From assembly GCF_008386585.1 (NCBI RefSeq), contig NZ_VUOB01000010.1, forward strand, positions 304,984-368,983: DNA of 64,000 nucleotides. The letters are read 5' to 3'. Under the pieces are notes generated by a model. That model saw nothing but the letters and a program-made list of their open reading frames with translations. It had not been told where the DNA came from and searched no databases. Source of the stretch: Solihabitans fulvus (lineage in GTDB: Bacteria > Actinomycetota > Actinomycetes > Mycobacteriales > Pseudonocardiaceae). Both the position numbers and the translations under genes were made by a program. Shown piece by piece: positions 1 to 8,962 of the stretch (position 1 is its first letter; each line of letters starts with the position of its first letter).

Positions 1-156
1 TTCAGGGTCGACCCCAAGACTGTCACTCGTTGGGCCACCGCAGGCCGGATCGGCTCAATTCGCACGCCCGGCGGCCACCGCCGCTTCCGGGAGTCCGAGG
101 TCAAGGCCCTGCTGTCCGAACTCACCACGGAGGCAACCGAGCCCGTCCGGCACTGA
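1..156 (+). CDS. bldC: BldC-family MerR-like DNA-binding regulator, 3' part
   Basis: Fifty-one C-terminal residues are visible; the start lies before the window. They hold the second half of a MerR-type winged helix: the recognition segment (VDPKTVTRWATAGRI) and the wing (RTPGGHRRFRESEV), then a short tail ending at TGA. BldC proteins are about 70 residues with only this domain and no effector domain, so most of the protein is present. In Streptomyces BldC binds DNA cooperatively and delays development. The family assignment is firm; the role here is inferred from the family. No transcription terminator separates it from the small gene at 214. Confidence 0.85.
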   Translation, partial: FRVDPKTVTRWATAGRIGSIRTPGGHRRFRESEVKALLSELTTEATEPVRH

Positions 157-213
157 CGGCACCGGATCGGGTGGCGGCTGCACGCACAGGACGCTGGTTC
201 GCGAGCTAACCTC

Positions 214-420
214 GTGGAGCAGACGATGTTGGAGGTGGCGGCCATGCTGTTTGTCCTCGCGGCGATCGGCGCGCTCACCGTCGCCGTGTTGGTGTGGCGA
301 GCGTTCGGCCCCCAACGCGTCGCGGTCGGGTCCCGACGCACGATGGCTCCCGACGACGACCCGGAGTTCCTTCGCCGGCTCGCCGAGGAGACCAAGCGTC
401 GAGACGATCCACCCGCATAA
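214..420 (+). CDS. Small single-pass membrane protein
   Basis: A 68-residue protein downstream of bldC, 57 bp after its stop. Residues about 5-27 form one hydrophobic helix (LEVAAMLFVLAAIGALTVAVLV), followed by a basic stretch and an acidic/basic tail (PDDDPEFLRRLAEETKRRDD), so the C terminus is probably cytoplasmic. The GTG at 214 is the longest start; ATG at 226 or 244 would shorten the N terminus, and 244 would cut into the helix. No catalytic motif is visible and the function is unknown. It probably shares a transcript with bldC, since the first terminator-like hairpin lies after it. Confidence 0.6.
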   Translation: MEQTMLEVAAMLFVLAAIGALTVAVLVWRAFGPQRVAVGSRRTMAPDDDPEFLRRLAEETKRRDDPPA

Positions 421-450
421 CCGAGACAGCGCATAACTCAAGACAGCGCA

Positions 451-494
451 GTGGGCCCCGTGGCACCGAGATCAGCCGGTGCTGCGGGGCCCAC
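451..494. terminator. Terminator-like hairpin between convergent genes
   Basis: Nine-bp perfect outer stem (GTGGGCCCC / GGGGCCCAC) with a further inner pairing (TGGCACCG / CGGTGCT). It lies between the small plus-strand gene ending at 420 and the minus-strand ATPase gene ending at 547. There is no T tract beyond GTTT, as is usual in high-G+C actinobacteria. Confidence 0.55.
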
Positions 495-518
495 GCGTTT
501 AGGCGGAGCTTTACGTTC

Positions 519-538
519 AGGCGGGGGCAAACCCGCCT
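519..538 (-). terminator. Short G+C hairpin downstream of the MinD-like gene
   Basis: A GGCGGG/CCCGCC stem sits 9 bp past the stop codon of the minus-strand ATPase gene. It may act with the larger hairpin at 451-494 to end that transcript. Confidence 0.4.
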
Positions 539-546
539 TTGCCTGG

Positions 547-1977
547 CTAGTTCGGGAAGTCGTCGGCCACGGTCGCGGCCAGCTCCAGCAGCGCGAGCCT
601 GGTGTCCGGCCCGAGCTTGTCCAACTCGATCTCCGCGCCCTCCTCAAGGTGCGGGTCGAACGGGATGCGGCACACCGCGCGGCAGCGCGCGCCGAAGTGC
701 GCGGCCAGCTTGTCCAGGTCGACCTTGCCCGAGCCCGGCCGCACCGAGTTGATCACCGCGACGGACTTGGCCACCAGGTCGCGGTAGCCGTGCGCGTCCA
801 GCCAGTCCAGCGTCGCCGCGGCGCTCTGCGCGCCGTCCACCGAGCCGGACGACACGATCACCAGCGAGTCGGCCGACTCCAGCACGCCGCGCATCGCGGA
901 GTGCATCAGGCCGGTGCCGCAGTCGGTGAGCACGATGTTGTAGAAGTGCTCAAGCAGCGTCACCGTGCGCTGGTAGTCCTCGTCGCTGAACGCCTCGGAC
1001 ACGGCCGGGTCCTGCTCGCTGGCCAGCACCTCGAGCCGGCTCGGCCCCTGCGAGGTGTACGCGCGGACGTCGCTGTACCTGGTGATCCGCTTGGCGTCGC
1101 GCAGCAGGTGCCGCACGGTCGCCGTGGTCTCCCTCGGGATCTTCATGCTCAGCGTGCCGCGGTCGGGGTTCGCGTCCACCGCGACCACCCGGTCGCCGCG
1201 CAGCGAGGAGAAGGTGGAGCCGAGCGTCGTCGTGGTGGTCGTCTTGCCGACGCCGCCCTTGAGGCTGAGCATCGCGATCTTGTAGCACCCGCGCAGCGGC
1301 TGGTTGATCCGCGTGATCAGCTCGCGGCGACGCAGGTCCGCCGGGCTCTCGCCGAGGTTCACCAGGCCGCCGGTGATCGTGTGCAGCGTCCTGCGCCAGC
1401 CCGACTGCGGCGCGCGCTTCTCCTGCTTGATCAACCGCTGCGAGGACACCTCGTGCGCGGACCCCGAACCCGGCCGCGCCGCGTGCTGGGCGAAGTGCGG
1501 CTGCTGCACCTGTTGGTGTTGCGGCTGCTGGTGTTGCGGCTGCTGGGACTGGGGCGGCGACGGCGGCGGGTAGGCGCTGGGCGGGTACGCGCCGGAGGTC
1601 GCCGGGTCGACGTAGTACGCGCCCGACTGACCGCCACCGACCTGGTACGCGCCCGACTGACCGCCGCCCACCTGATACGCACCCGACTGGCCACCGCCGA
1701 CCTGGTGCGGGCCGGAGGAGCCGCCGCTCACGGGGTACGGCCCGGACGGGCCACCGCTGACCGGGTACGGCCCGGACGGACCGCCGCTGACCGGGTACGC
1801 GCCGGACGGGCCGCCGCTCACCTGGGACCCGTCGGCCACCGGAATCGGGCCGGAGCCGACCGGCTCGATGTACACGGTCGCCGGTTCGGCGCTCGGATGG
1901 CTCTGCCCCTCCGCGCTACTCGGCGGCTGCCATGACACGGTGTGCCGCGGCTCAGGATCCTCGTAGCGACCAGTCAC
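547..1977 (-). CDS. MinD/ParA-like P-loop ATPase with repeat-rich N terminus
   Basis: A 476-residue protein. Residues 1-200 are low-complexity: seven 10-residue repeats (about 53-122), then a proline/glutamine-rich run. The C-terminal half is a ParA/MinD-type ATPase with a deviant Walker A (LSLKGGVGKTTT, Lys about 240), a DANPDRGTL switch segment and a Walker B-like VLTDCGTG. Related actinobacterial proteins accompany type VII secretion or cell-pole organisation, and M. tuberculosis has an ATPase (Rv0530) at the same place beside the ccs genes; neither fixes its role here. The GTG start at 1977 has an AGGGAGG-type site upstream at longer than ideal spacing. It lies downstream of ccsB with a 121-bp gap, so it probably has its own promoter. 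Confidence 0.8.
   Translation of the reverse strand: MTGRYEDPEPRHTVSWQPPSSAEGQSHPSAEPATVYIEPVGSGPIPVADGSQVSGGPSGAYPVSGGPSGPYPVSGGPSGPYPVSGGSSGPHQVGGGQSGAYQVGGGQSGAYQVGGGQSGAYYVDPATSGAYPPSAYPPPSPPQSQQPQHQQPQHQQVQQPHFAQHAARPGSGSAHEVSSQRLIKQEKRAPQSGWRRTLHTITGGLVNLGESPADLRRRELITRINQPLRGCYKIAMLSLKGGVGKTTTTTTLGSTFSSLRGDRVVAVDANPDRGTLSMKIPRETTATVRHLLRDAKRITRYSDVRAYTSQGPSRLEVLASEQDPAVSEAFSDEDYQRTVTLLEHFYNIVLTDCGTGLMHSAMRGVLESADSLVIVSSGSVDGAQSAAATLDWLDAHGYRDLVAKSVAVINSVRPGSGKVDLDKLAAHFGARCRAVCRIPFDPHLEEGAEIELDKLGPDTRLALLELAATVADDFPN
1612..1821 (-). repeat. Seven tandem 30-bp coding repeats
   Basis: Seven in-frame 10-codon units encode residues about 53-122 of the MinD-like protein. The first group reads VSGGPSG(A/P)YP or a close variant; the second reads VGGGQSGAYQ. 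The two blocks suggest at least two rounds of local expansion. Confidence 0.85.
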
Positions 1978-2080
1978 CGCTGGGGTCCTCCCTGAAACAT
2001 GGGGGATCGAGCCCTCCCCGACCCCCGACTCGGGACGGTAGTCGCCGATCGGGTGTGGGTCGACACGGGGTTGCCAGTTT

Positions 2081-2096
2081 GGTATCGGGTGATACC
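2081..2096 (-). terminator. Weak hairpin after ccsB
   Basis: GGTATC/GATACC stem with a 4-nt loop, directly after the ccsB stop codon on the minus strand. It is short and could instead be an operator-like palindrome upstream of the MinD-like gene. Confidence 0.35.
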
Positions 2097-2098
2097 GG

Positions 2099-3061
2099 TC
2101 AGCCGACGCCGGCGTAGGAGTGCAGGCCGGTCGTGACCAGGTTGACGAAGAACAGGTTGAACACCATGGTCGCGAAGCCGAGCACGTTGACCACCGCGGC
2201 CCTGGTGCCGCGCCAGCCCGCCGTGGCCCGCGCGTGCAGGTAGGCCGCGTAGATCACCCAGGCGACGAACGCCGTCGTCTCCTTCGGGTCCCAGCCCCAG
2301 AACCGGCCCCAGGCCGACTCGGCCCAGATCGCGCCGCAGATCAGGCCGAAGGTGTAGAGCGGGAAGGCGAACACGGTGGTGCGGTAGGCGAGCCGGTCGA
2401 GCACGTCGGCGGCGGGCAGCCGGGGCGCGAGCCGCGCGAAGCGACCGGGGTTGGCCTCGTTGGCCGCCCTGACCATGAACAGCAGGCTGACCACGCCGGG
2501 CACCAGCAGCATGCCGCTGGCGGCGGAGATCACCGAGACGTGGATGACCAGCCAATAGGACTGGAGCGCGGGCTGCACCGGGGCCGCGTCGGTGTAGAGC
2601 CCCATGCCGCCGATCAGCATCAGGATCACGACGGGCACCAGCACGAACGCGCCGAGGCGGCGGACCGGGAACTTGCGCAGCATCACCAGCCAGGTGACGA
2701 CGGCGACCAGGCAGAACAGCGCGCCGTACTCGTACATGTTGCCCCACGGCACCCGCCCGGCGGCCAGGCCGCGCAGCACGAGCGAGCCGACGTGCAGCAG
2801 CACGCCGAGCACGGTGAGGGCCACGGCCATCCGGCCGAACCGCTCCGGCCTGTCGCGCTCGACGGGCCCGCTCGGCGCCTGCGGCTCGTCCAGGACGGTG
2901 TCGCCGCCGCCCGCGGTGACCAGCTCGCGCGCCTGCGCCCGCTTCGTCACCCGGCCGAACGCCTGCTCGACCAGGTAGAAGATCATCGCGAGGATGTAGA
3001 CGGCGGCCGCGCTGGTGTAGGCCCAGTCGCTGAAGGTCGCCAGGTTCGTGTTGACCGGCAT
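2099..3061 (-). CDS. ccsB: Cytochrome c biogenesis protein CcsB (ResC/CcsA family)
   Basis: A 320-residue integral membrane protein with about eight hydrophobic helices. The heme-handling WWD motif is present as WGWDPKET (about residues 255-262), with histidines in neighbouring helices (LLHVGS, VIHVSV, YLHARA) that fit heme ligation. With ResB it forms the System II synthase, which exports heme and attaches it to CXXCH apocytochromes outside the membrane. The ATG at 3061 shares one base with the resB stop (TGATG), so the two are translationally coupled. Longer upstream readings only re-read resB in another frame. It is the last gene of the hemL-ccs chain. Confidence 0.93.
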   Translation of the reverse strand: MPVNTNLATFSDWAYTSAAAVYILAMIFYLVEQAFGRVTKRAQARELVTAGGGDTVLDEPQAPSGPVERDRPERFGRMAVALTVLGVLLHVGSLVLRGLAAGRVPWGNMYEYGALFCLVAVVTWLVMLRKFPVRRLGAFVLVPVVILMLIGGMGLYTDAAPVQPALQSYWLVIHVSVISAASGMLLVPGVVSLLFMVRAANEANPGRFARLAPRLPAADVLDRLAYRTTVFAFPLYTFGLICGAIWAESAWGRFWGWDPKETTAFVAWVIYAAYLHARATAGWRGTRAAVVNVLGFATMVFNLFFVNLVTTGLHSYAGVG

Positions 3062-4638
3062 CAGCTCTCCCTCCCACCGCGCGCCGCCAACAGCAGCTCG
3101 CGGGACAAACTGGTGAACTCCTCGCCGTATCCGGCCTGGTCGGTGCGGGCGAGGCCGCCGACCTCGACAACGGTACGACCGGACGGGTCCCCGTCGCCCG
3201 TCGGGGTGGCGCGCACCCACAGCCTGCGCCGCTTGATCGCCAGCGAGGTGCCGAGGCCGAGAATGATCAGCACCGCGAAGCCGAGCACGTAGGTCTGGGT
3301 CGGGTCGTGCGCCACCTCGAGCGACACCCACTGGCCGACGCCGTCGAACGTGATCACGGTGCCGTCCGGCAGGTCGATGTGCTCGCCGACCTTGAGCTGC
3401 TGGCGCTTGACCTTCGTCAGCGCGCCCTTGGCCACCATCGACTGGTCGATGGTGAAGATCGACTGGCCGCGCCCCGAGTCGAGGCCGAGATCGCCCTGGT
3501 AGACGTCCACGGCGACCTCGGGGGCGCGCAGTTCAGGGAAGTTCGAGGTCAGCACGCCGTTCGGCGACACCCCGCTCGGCGCGAACAGGCCGGCGACCGC
3601 GAGCTGGCTTTTGCGCTGCTGCTCCGGGTCCGTGACGCCGGGGCGGTCGAACTTGGTGGCGCCCTCGGACAACAGGGTGATCGGGTCGTCCGGCTTCCAC
3701 TGCGTCGCGCCGACGCGCGTCTGGCCGTCCGGGTACTTCACGGTGAACTTCGGCGTGTAGCCGTGCCCGAGCAGGTAGACCCGGTCGCCAGCGGTGCGCA
3801 GCGGGTCGTTCACCCGCAGGTCGTACGGCCGCCAGGTGCCGGTGCCGAGGTCGTCGCCGGACTGGTACTCGATCGGCGCGAGGTAGTCCTTGGCCTGCCC
3901 GTTGGGCAAGTAGCTGCCGTGGAAGTCCTTGACCTTCACGCAGAACTGGTCGAGGTCGGTGCCGTCGACGCGCAGGCCGGGCTTGAACGAGTCGAAGTTG
4001 TAGACGCCGGAGTTGCAGAACTCCGAGCCGTCGGCCTGCACGATGACCTGGCCCTCGTAGCTGTACATCTTGCCGATCGCGAAGGAGACCAGCAGGCCGA
4101 GCAGGGCGAAGTGGAACACCAGGTTCCCCGTCTCGCGCAGGAAACCGCGCTCGGCGCTGATGCTGCGCGCGCCGTCGGCCTCCTCGCGCTCGACCAGCCG
4201 CCAGCCGCGCAGCCGCTGCCGCGCGCCGGCCAGCACGTCGGCGACGCCGGTGTCCACAGTGGACCGCGCGTGGTGCGGCATCCGTTCGAGGCGGCGCGGC
4301 GTCAGCACCGGCTTGGCCCGCGCCTGCCTGGCGTACTCGACGGTGCGCGGCAGCAGGCAGCCGATCAGCGACACGAACAGCAGCACGTAGATCGCGGAGA
4401 ACCAGACGCTGGCGTACACGTCGAAGAAGCCGAGCTGGCCGAGCAGCCTGCCCCACCAGCCGTGGTCGGCGATGTACTGGTCGACCTTGGGCGCGTTGAG
4501 CGAACGCTGCGGCAGCAGCGCGCCGGGCATCGCGGCCAGCGCCAACAGGAACAGCAGGGAGAGGGCGGTGCGCATGGCCGTCAGGCCGCGCCAGGTGTTG
4601 CGCAGGAACGCCAACACCGCGCGAGGTCGGCTGTCCAT
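3061..4638 (-). CDS. resB: ResB-like cytochrome c biogenesis protein
   Basis: A 525-residue protein with three N-terminal membrane helices (TALSLLFLLALAAMPGALL; WFSAIYVLLFVSLIGCLL; LVFHFALLGLLVSFAIG), a large extracytoplasmic domain of about 300 residues, and a final helix (YVLGFAVLIILGLGTSLAI) followed by KRRR and a basic tail. This is the ResB/Ccs1 layout, the partner of CcsB in System II cytochrome c maturation. The start is the ATG at 4638, which overlaps the ccdA stop by one base (TGATG); the same overlap joins its stop to ccsB. A one-to-one complex with CcsB is inferred from the family. Confidence 0.93.
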   Translation of the reverse strand: MDSRPRAVLAFLRNTWRGLTAMRTALSLLFLLALAAMPGALLPQRSLNAPKVDQYIADHGWWGRLLGQLGFFDVYASVWFSAIYVLLFVSLIGCLLPRTVEYARQARAKPVLTPRRLERMPHHARSTVDTGVADVLAGARQRLRGWRLVEREEADGARSISAERGFLRETGNLVFHFALLGLLVSFAIGKMYSYEGQVIVQADGSEFCNSGVYNFDSFKPGLRVDGTDLDQFCVKVKDFHGSYLPNGQAKDYLAPIEYQSGDDLGTGTWRPYDLRVNDPLRTAGDRVYLLGHGYTPKFTVKYPDGQTRVGATQWKPDDPITLLSEGATKFDRPGVTDPEQQRKSQLAVAGLFAPSGVSPNGVLTSNFPELRAPEVAVDVYQGDLGLDSGRGQSIFTIDQSMVAKGALTKVKRQQLKVGEHIDLPDGTVITFDGVGQWVSLEVAHDPTQTYVLGFAVLIILGLGTSLAIKRRRLWVRATPTGDGDPSGRTVVEVGGLARTDQAGYGEEFTSLSRELLLAARGGRES

Positions 4639-5432
4639 CAGAGCGGCACTCCCCCGTCCGTGGAGAACGAGATGCGTAGCCAGCCGACGAAGTCGCCCCA
4701 CAGCCCGGTGACCAGCAGCACACCGACGATGATCAGCAGTACCCCGCCGAAGACCTGGACGCCGCGCACGTGCGCGCGCAGCCAGCCGGTCGCCCGAACC
4801 GCCCAGCGCGAGCCGAGCGCGATCAGCACGAACGGCACGCCGAGGCCGACGCAGTAGGCGAGGATCAGCAGCCCGCCGCGCAGCGTGGTCGGGCCGACCT
4901 GGGTTCCGCTGGCCAGCGCGAGCACCCCGCTCAGCGTCGGGCCGATGCAGGGCGCCCAGCCGAGCGCGAAGATCGCGCCGAGCAGCGGCGCGCCCCACAG
5001 GCCCGCGCGCGGGCGGCGGTGCAGCCGCAGATCGCGCTGGAAGAGCGGGATGAGGCCGACGAAGACCAGGCCCATCGCGATGGTGACGACGCCGCCGATG
5101 CGCTGCAACAGGTCGTTGTTGACGATCAGCGCGTCGGACAGGCCGAGCACGGCCATCATCGCGCAGGCGAAGACCACGGTGAACCCGAGCACGAACAGCA
5201 GCGCAGCCCCGGTGACCCGCCAGCGTCCCGTCCTGGCCGGCTCGTCCTCCGACACCGCGGGCGCCTCCGCGCCGACCAGCCCGGCCAGGTACGCGAGGTA
5301 GCCGGGCACGAGCGGGACCACGCACGGCGAGGCGAAGGAGACCGCCCCGGCGAGCAACGCGACCCCGGTGGCCAGCACCAGCGGCCCCGAGGTCGCGAGG
5401 TCGGTGGGATTCACACGGATGAGGGTAGGCAT
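4638..5432 (-). CDS. ccdA: CcdA/DsbD-type thiol-disulfide membrane transporter
   Basis: About 264 residues and six membrane helices. The two family cysteine sites are present: FASPCVVPLVPGYL near the N terminus and GWAPCIGPTLSGVL in the middle. CcdA passes electrons from cytoplasmic thioredoxin across the membrane to a TlpA/ResA-type protein that keeps the apocytochrome CXXCH reduced; that partner is the next gene upstream. The start is uncertain. The ATG at 5432 is used; GTG codons at 5444 and 5453 would add 4 or 7 residues, and none has a convincing ribosome-binding site. Its stop overlaps the resB start. Confidence 0.9.
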   Translation of the reverse strand: MPTLIRVNPTDLATSGPLVLATGVALLAGAVSFASPCVVPLVPGYLAYLAGLVGAEAPAVSEDEPARTGRWRVTGAALLFVLGFTVVFACAMMAVLGLSDALIVNNDLLQRIGGVVTIAMGLVFVGLIPLFQRDLRLHRRPRAGLWGAPLLGAIFALGWAPCIGPTLSGVLALASGTQVGPTTLRGGLLILAYCVGLGVPFVLIALGSRWAVRATGWLRAHVRGVQVFGGVLLIIVGVLLVTGLWGDFVGWLRISFSTDGGVPL

Positions 5433-5484
5433 CGCAGTTGACACGCCGCGCACCGGCCGTCGTCAGCAGCGGCCCAGCTCACAC

Positions 5485-6075
5485 TCACTTCTCGTTCGCC
5501 AGCGCCTGCACCGTCGGCAGCAGGTCGTCGGCCAACAGCGTCACCAGGAACACCGCGGCGACCCGGTGCTGCCGGTCCAGCACGATCGTCGACGGCACGG
5601 CGCTGCGCGGATATCCCTTGAACCCCAACAGGGCCCGGCCGGACTCGTCGAAAACGGACGGATAGGTGAGGCCGCGGTTCTTCACGAAGTCCTGCGCCGC
5701 GGTGCGCTGCGGGTCCTTCACGTTGATGCCCAGCACCTCGACGCCGGACGCCTTGGTCTGGTCGTAGACCTTCTGGAGCTCGGGGGTCTCGGCGCGGCAC
5801 GGGCCGCACCAGGTGCCCCACAGGTTGAGCACCACGACCTTGCCCTGGAAGTCCGCCAGCGAGATCTGCTTGCCCTCCTCCATCAGGCTGTCGCCGGACA
5901 GGGGCGGGGCCGGTTTGCGGTCCGCGCCGTCGTAGTGGATCTTCGTCTGCCCGTTCGGGGCGACGAACTGGTAGTCGCCCTCCGGCGTCGCGCTGCCCTG
6001 GCCGGTGCTGCACCCGGCCAGCGCGAGCATGGCCCCGACCACCAGCGCCACGACCGGCGCGGACCGCCGCCTCAC
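5485..6075 (-). CDS. TlpA/ResA-like thioredoxin-fold lipoprotein
   Basis: A 196-residue protein. A short signal peptide ends in a lipobox (LALAGC, lipidated Cys about 22), so it is anchored outside the membrane. The redoxin domain has the active site WCGPC (Cys about 90 and 93) in NLWGTWCGPCRAETPEL. It would reduce the heme-binding cysteines of apocytochrome c with electrons from CcdA. The GTG at 6075 overlaps the preceding stop (GTGA) and puts the lipobox at the expected distance; the upstream in-frame extension is a shadow of the phosphatase gene. The cytochrome role rests on the operon; the redox fold is clear. Confidence 0.9.
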   Translation of the reverse strand: MRRRSAPVVALVVGAMLALAGCSTGQGSATPEGDYQFVAPNGQTKIHYDGADRKPAPPLSGDSLMEEGKQISLADFQGKVVVLNLWGTWCGPCRAETPELQKVYDQTKASGVEVLGINVKDPQRTAAQDFVKNRGLTYPSVFDESGRALLGFKGYPRSAVPSTIVLDRQHRVAAVFLVTLLADDLLPTVQALANEK

Positions 6076-6701
6076 GCGCCGGTCACCTTCGGGTTGGTCG
6101 CGCCGGCCGGCTCGGTGTAGACGACCCGGACCAGGCGCTCGTCCTCGAACACCAGGCTGGTCAGCGACGCGAGCGAGCACTCCCGGCGCCTCGGGTCGTG
6201 CCACATCCGCTTGCCCTCGAGGAACCGCCGCAGCGTCCAGATCGGCAGCTGGTGCGAGACGCACACCGCCTCGTGGCCAGCGGCCGTGGCGCGCGCCCGC
6301 TGCGCCGCGCCGAGCATCCGGTGCGCGATCATCAGGTACGGCTCGCCCCAGGACGGCCGGAACGGGTTGCGCAGCTTCGACCAGTGCTTCGGCGAGCGCA
6401 GCGCGCCGTCGCCGACCGCGACCTTCAGCCCCTCGAACTGGTTGCCAGCCTCGATCAGCCGGTCGTCGGTGGCCAGCTCGAGCCGGTGCGAGTCGGAGAT
6501 CGGGGCCGCGGTCTGCTGCGCGCGCTCCAGCGGCGACGCCACGACGTGCACGATGTCGTGGTCGGCGAGGTGCTCGGCCACCGTCAGCGCCTGGCGCTGG
6601 CCGCGCTCGGACAGCCGGAACCCCGGCAGCCTGCCGTAGAGGATGCCCGACGGGTTGTGCACCTCGCCGTGGCGCAGCAGGTGAACGACGGTGCTGGTCA
6701 C
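6072..6701 (-). CDS. Histidine phosphatase family protein
   Basis: A 209-residue protein of the phosphoglycerate mutase-like superfamily. The RHGE motif ([10 protein letters not shown], His about 11) gives the phospho-accepting histidine, and VSHQLPIW carries the second catalytic histidine. M. tuberculosis has a homologous gene (Rv0525) at the same place between hemL and the thioredoxin-like gene. Start GTG at 6701 overlaps the hemL stop (GTGA) and its own stop overlaps the TlpA-like gene in the same way. The substrate is unknown; conserved placement hints at a role tied to heme or cytochrome assembly (inference). Confidence 0.85.
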   Translation of the reverse strand: MTSTVVHLLRHGEVHNPSGILYGRLPGFRLSERGQRQALTVAEHLADHDIVHVVASPLERAQQTAAPISDSHRLELATDDRLIEAGNQFEGLKVAVGDGALRSPKHWSKLRNPFRPSWGEPYLMIAHRMLGAAQRARATAAGHEAVCVSHQLPIWTLRRFLEGKRMWHDPRRRECSLASLTSLVFEDERLVRVVYTEPAGATNPKVTGA

Positions 6702-8035
6702 TTGTCTCCCTCCGATGCGGCGGCCGCCGCTGCGGCGTGCGGCAGGGCCGCCGCGATCACCTCGAACGCGGCGTCGTCCAGCGCCGCGTTGACGAACCAC
6801 GCCTCGAACGCGCTCGGCGGCCCGTACACGCCCCGGTCGAGCAGCGCGTGGAAGAACGGCGGGAACCGCCAGGTCTGCGCGGCCTGCGCGCCCGCGAAGT
6901 CCCGCACCGGCTCCTCGGTGAAGAACACGCTGACGAGGTTGCCGGCGTACTGCACGCGGTGCGGCACCCCGGCGGCCGTCAGCGACTCGGCGAACAGGTC
7001 GCCAAGCCGCCGCGCGTTGCGGTCCAGCGCCGCGTACACGGCGTCGTCCGCGGCGCGGAGGCTGGCCAGCCCGGCGGCCACCGCGACAGGGTTACCGGAC
7101 AGCGTGCCGGCCTGGTAGACCGGGCCGACCGGGGCGAGCCGCGCCATCACGTCGGCGCGCCCGCCGAAGGCCGCGGCGGGCAGCCCGCCGGACATCACCT
7201 TGCCGAAGGTGTAGAGGTCGCCGGCGACGCCCTCAAGGCCGAACCAGCCGGACCGCGACACGCGGAAGCCGGTCATCACCTCGTCCATCACCAGCAGCGC
7301 GCCGTCGGCGTGGCAGAGGTCCCGCAGCGCGGCGTTGAAGCCGGCGTCCGGGGCGACCGCGCCCATGTTGCCGGCGGCGGCCTCGGTGATCACGCAGGCG
7401 ATCTCGCCGGGGTGCTCGGCGAACGCGGCGCGCACCGCGTCGAGGTCGTTGTAGGGCAGCACCAGCGTGTCCGCGGCCTGCGCGCCGGTGACACCTGGCG
7501 AGGTCGGCAGCCCGAGCGTGGCCACGCCGGAGCCGGCCTGCGCGAGCAGCGCGTCGACGTGCCCGTGGTAACAGCCGGCGAACTTGACGATCATGCGGCG
7601 GCCGGTGAAGCCCCTGGCCAGCCGGATCGCGCTCATCGTCGCCTCGGTGCCCGAGTTGACCAGCCGGACCTGCTCGACCGGCTCGACCCTGGCGATGATC
7701 TCCTCGGCGAGCAGGATCTCGCCCTCGGTCGGTGTGCCGAAGGACAGCCCGGCCCCTGCGGCCGCGCGCACGGCGGCGACGACCTCGGGGTGGGCGTGGC
7801 CGAGGATCATCGGCCCCCACGAGCTGACCAGGTCGACGTACCGGTTGCCGTCGGCGTCCCACAGGTGCGGGCCCTCGCCGCGCACCATGAACCTCGGGGT
7901 GCCGCCGACCGAGTGGAACGCCCGCACCGGCGAGTTCACTCCACCAGGGATGGCCTCGGCTGCCCGTTCGAACAGGGCCTGCGACCGACGCGCGACCCCG
8001 TGCTCCACGTTCGCTGTCACGGGCTCCAGTCTCAC
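6698..8035 (-). CDS. hemL: Glutamate-1-semialdehyde 2,1-aminomutase
   Basis: A 445-residue PLP enzyme of aminotransferase class III that converts glutamate-1-semialdehyde to 5-aminolevulinate, the last step of the C5 route begun by hemA (22360-23712). The PLP lysine lies in [17 protein letters not shown] (Lys about 279); substrate and cofactor segments include [30 protein letters not shown] and [14 protein letters not shown] 8035 gives the longest form; GTG 8020 (VTANVEHG) would remove five residues. It is the first gene of the overlapping minus-strand chain through ccsB and is separated from the rest of the hem genes by about 10 kb. Confidence 0.95.
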   Translation of the reverse strand: MRLEPVTANVEHGVARRSQALFERAAEAIPGGVNSPVRAFHSVGGTPRFMVRGEGPHLWDADGNRYVDLVSSWGPMILGHAHPEVVAAVRAAAGAGLSFGTPTEGEILLAEEIIARVEPVEQVRLVNSGTEATMSAIRLARGFTGRRMIVKFAGCYHGHVDALLAQAGSGVATLGLPTSPGVTGAQAADTLVLPYNDLDAVRAAFAEHPGEIACVITEAAAGNMGAVAPDAGFNAALRDLCHADGALLVMDEVMTGFRVSRSGWFGLEGVAGDLYTFGKVMSGGLPAAAFGGRADVMARLAPVGPVYQAGTLSGNPVAVAAGLASLRAADDAVYAALDRNARRLGDLFAESLTAAGVPHRVQYAGNLVSVFFTEEPVRDFAGAQAAQTWRFPPFFHALLDRGVYGPPSAFEAWFVNAALDDAAFEVIAAALPHAAAAAAASEGDK

Positions 8036-8081
8036 ACGCCCGCCAGTGTGTCCCCCGTCACGCTCGACGACTGCGCGCTCC

Positions 8082-8927
8082 CTAAGAGAAGTCGTACCCG
8101 GTGAAGTCGGCGACCCGGACGTAGCCGATTCGCCGATAGAGGGCGTTGCTGGTTGCGTTGGCGGGGTCCGCGAACAGCACGACGTCCGTCGCGCCCCCGG
8201 CCAGCGCGGCCCTGCTCGCCTCGACCGTCACGGCGCCCGCGTAGCCGCGCCCCCTGAGGTGGGCCGGGGTGTAGACGGGGTCAACCCGGACCATGCCGCC
8301 GACCATCGGCGTCGAGCCCGCCATCGAGACGGGAGTGCCGTCCGGGGTCTCCCAGAACGTGAAGTGCTTGTCGCCGAAGCGCGAGGCGGCCCAGGAGTCG
8401 GCGTCGACCGCGGGTGTCTCGCCGACGGCGGCGACGAACTCACCGCACCAGCGGAGGAGTTGCGCCCGCTCGTCCACCACCCGGCCCCGGCCGGCCGGGA
8501 CCGGCTCCGGCGGGGTCAGCGTGCCGAGCCGGTATAGGCGGGCCCGCCAGGTTGGCGCCGACGCCGCGCCCGCGTGCCGCTGCTGCGCCTGCGCGAACGC
8601 GGTGGCGGTGTCGTGGTCCGCGACGACGCCGGAGACGGCGTGGCCGAGGCCGACCAGGTGCGCGGCGAGGGTGTCGGCTTGCTCTGGGGAGAGCGCGGTG
8701 ACGGTCAGGCGGCGGGTCGGCCTGACGTAGCAGACGGCGCGGACCTCGCCCGCCGACTCCAGCCGGCCGAAGACGGTGCCGCCGGACGCGTCCGCCCCGC
8801 GGATTCGCAGCTTCTCGATCGCCGTCAGCGGCGTGTTGTGCAGGGCGGGGCGCGAACGCAGGAAGTCCCCTGCACGGCCGAGAAAGTCGTCGATGTCGTC
8901 GGTGAGGTGCCAGCCATTCGGGCGCAT
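8082..8927 (-). CDS. GNAT family N-acetyltransferase
   Basis: A 281-residue protein. The C-terminal half has the acetyl-CoA-binding signature of GNAT enzymes ([22 protein letters not shown]), followed by the usual segment [15 protein letters not shown]. The N-terminal half is a divergent GNAT-like domain of the kind found in two-domain acetyltransferases. The acceptor is not predictable. The ATG at 8927 begins [16 protein letters not shown]. It is a stand-alone gene on the minus strand between hemL and the oxidoreductase. Confidence 0.85.
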   Translation of the reverse strand: MRPNGWHLTDDIDDFLGRAGDFLRSRPALHNTPLTAIEKLRIRGADASGGTVFGRLESAGEVRAVCYVRPTRRLTVTALSPEQADTLAAHLVGLGHAVSGVVADHDTATAFAQAQQRHAGAASAPTWRARLYRLGTLTPPEPVPAGRGRVVDERAQLLRWCGEFVAAVGETPAVDADSWAASRFGDKHFTFWETPDGTPVSMAGSTPMVGGMVRVDPVYTPAHLRGRGYAGAVTVEASRAALAGGATDVVLFADPANATSNALYRRIGYVRVADFTGYDFS

Positions 8928-8962
8928 GCCTCATGATCGCCGATCCGAGCCTGCCTTCGAGG

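Noticed and set aside
451..1935. Long open frame antisense to the MinD-like gene
   Set aside because: It mirrors the real gene in a G+C-rich frame, has Arg/Val-rich composition with no domain, and no ribosome-binding site. The same applies to the long antisense frames over hemD, hemA, proC/NTPase and the CoA ligases.
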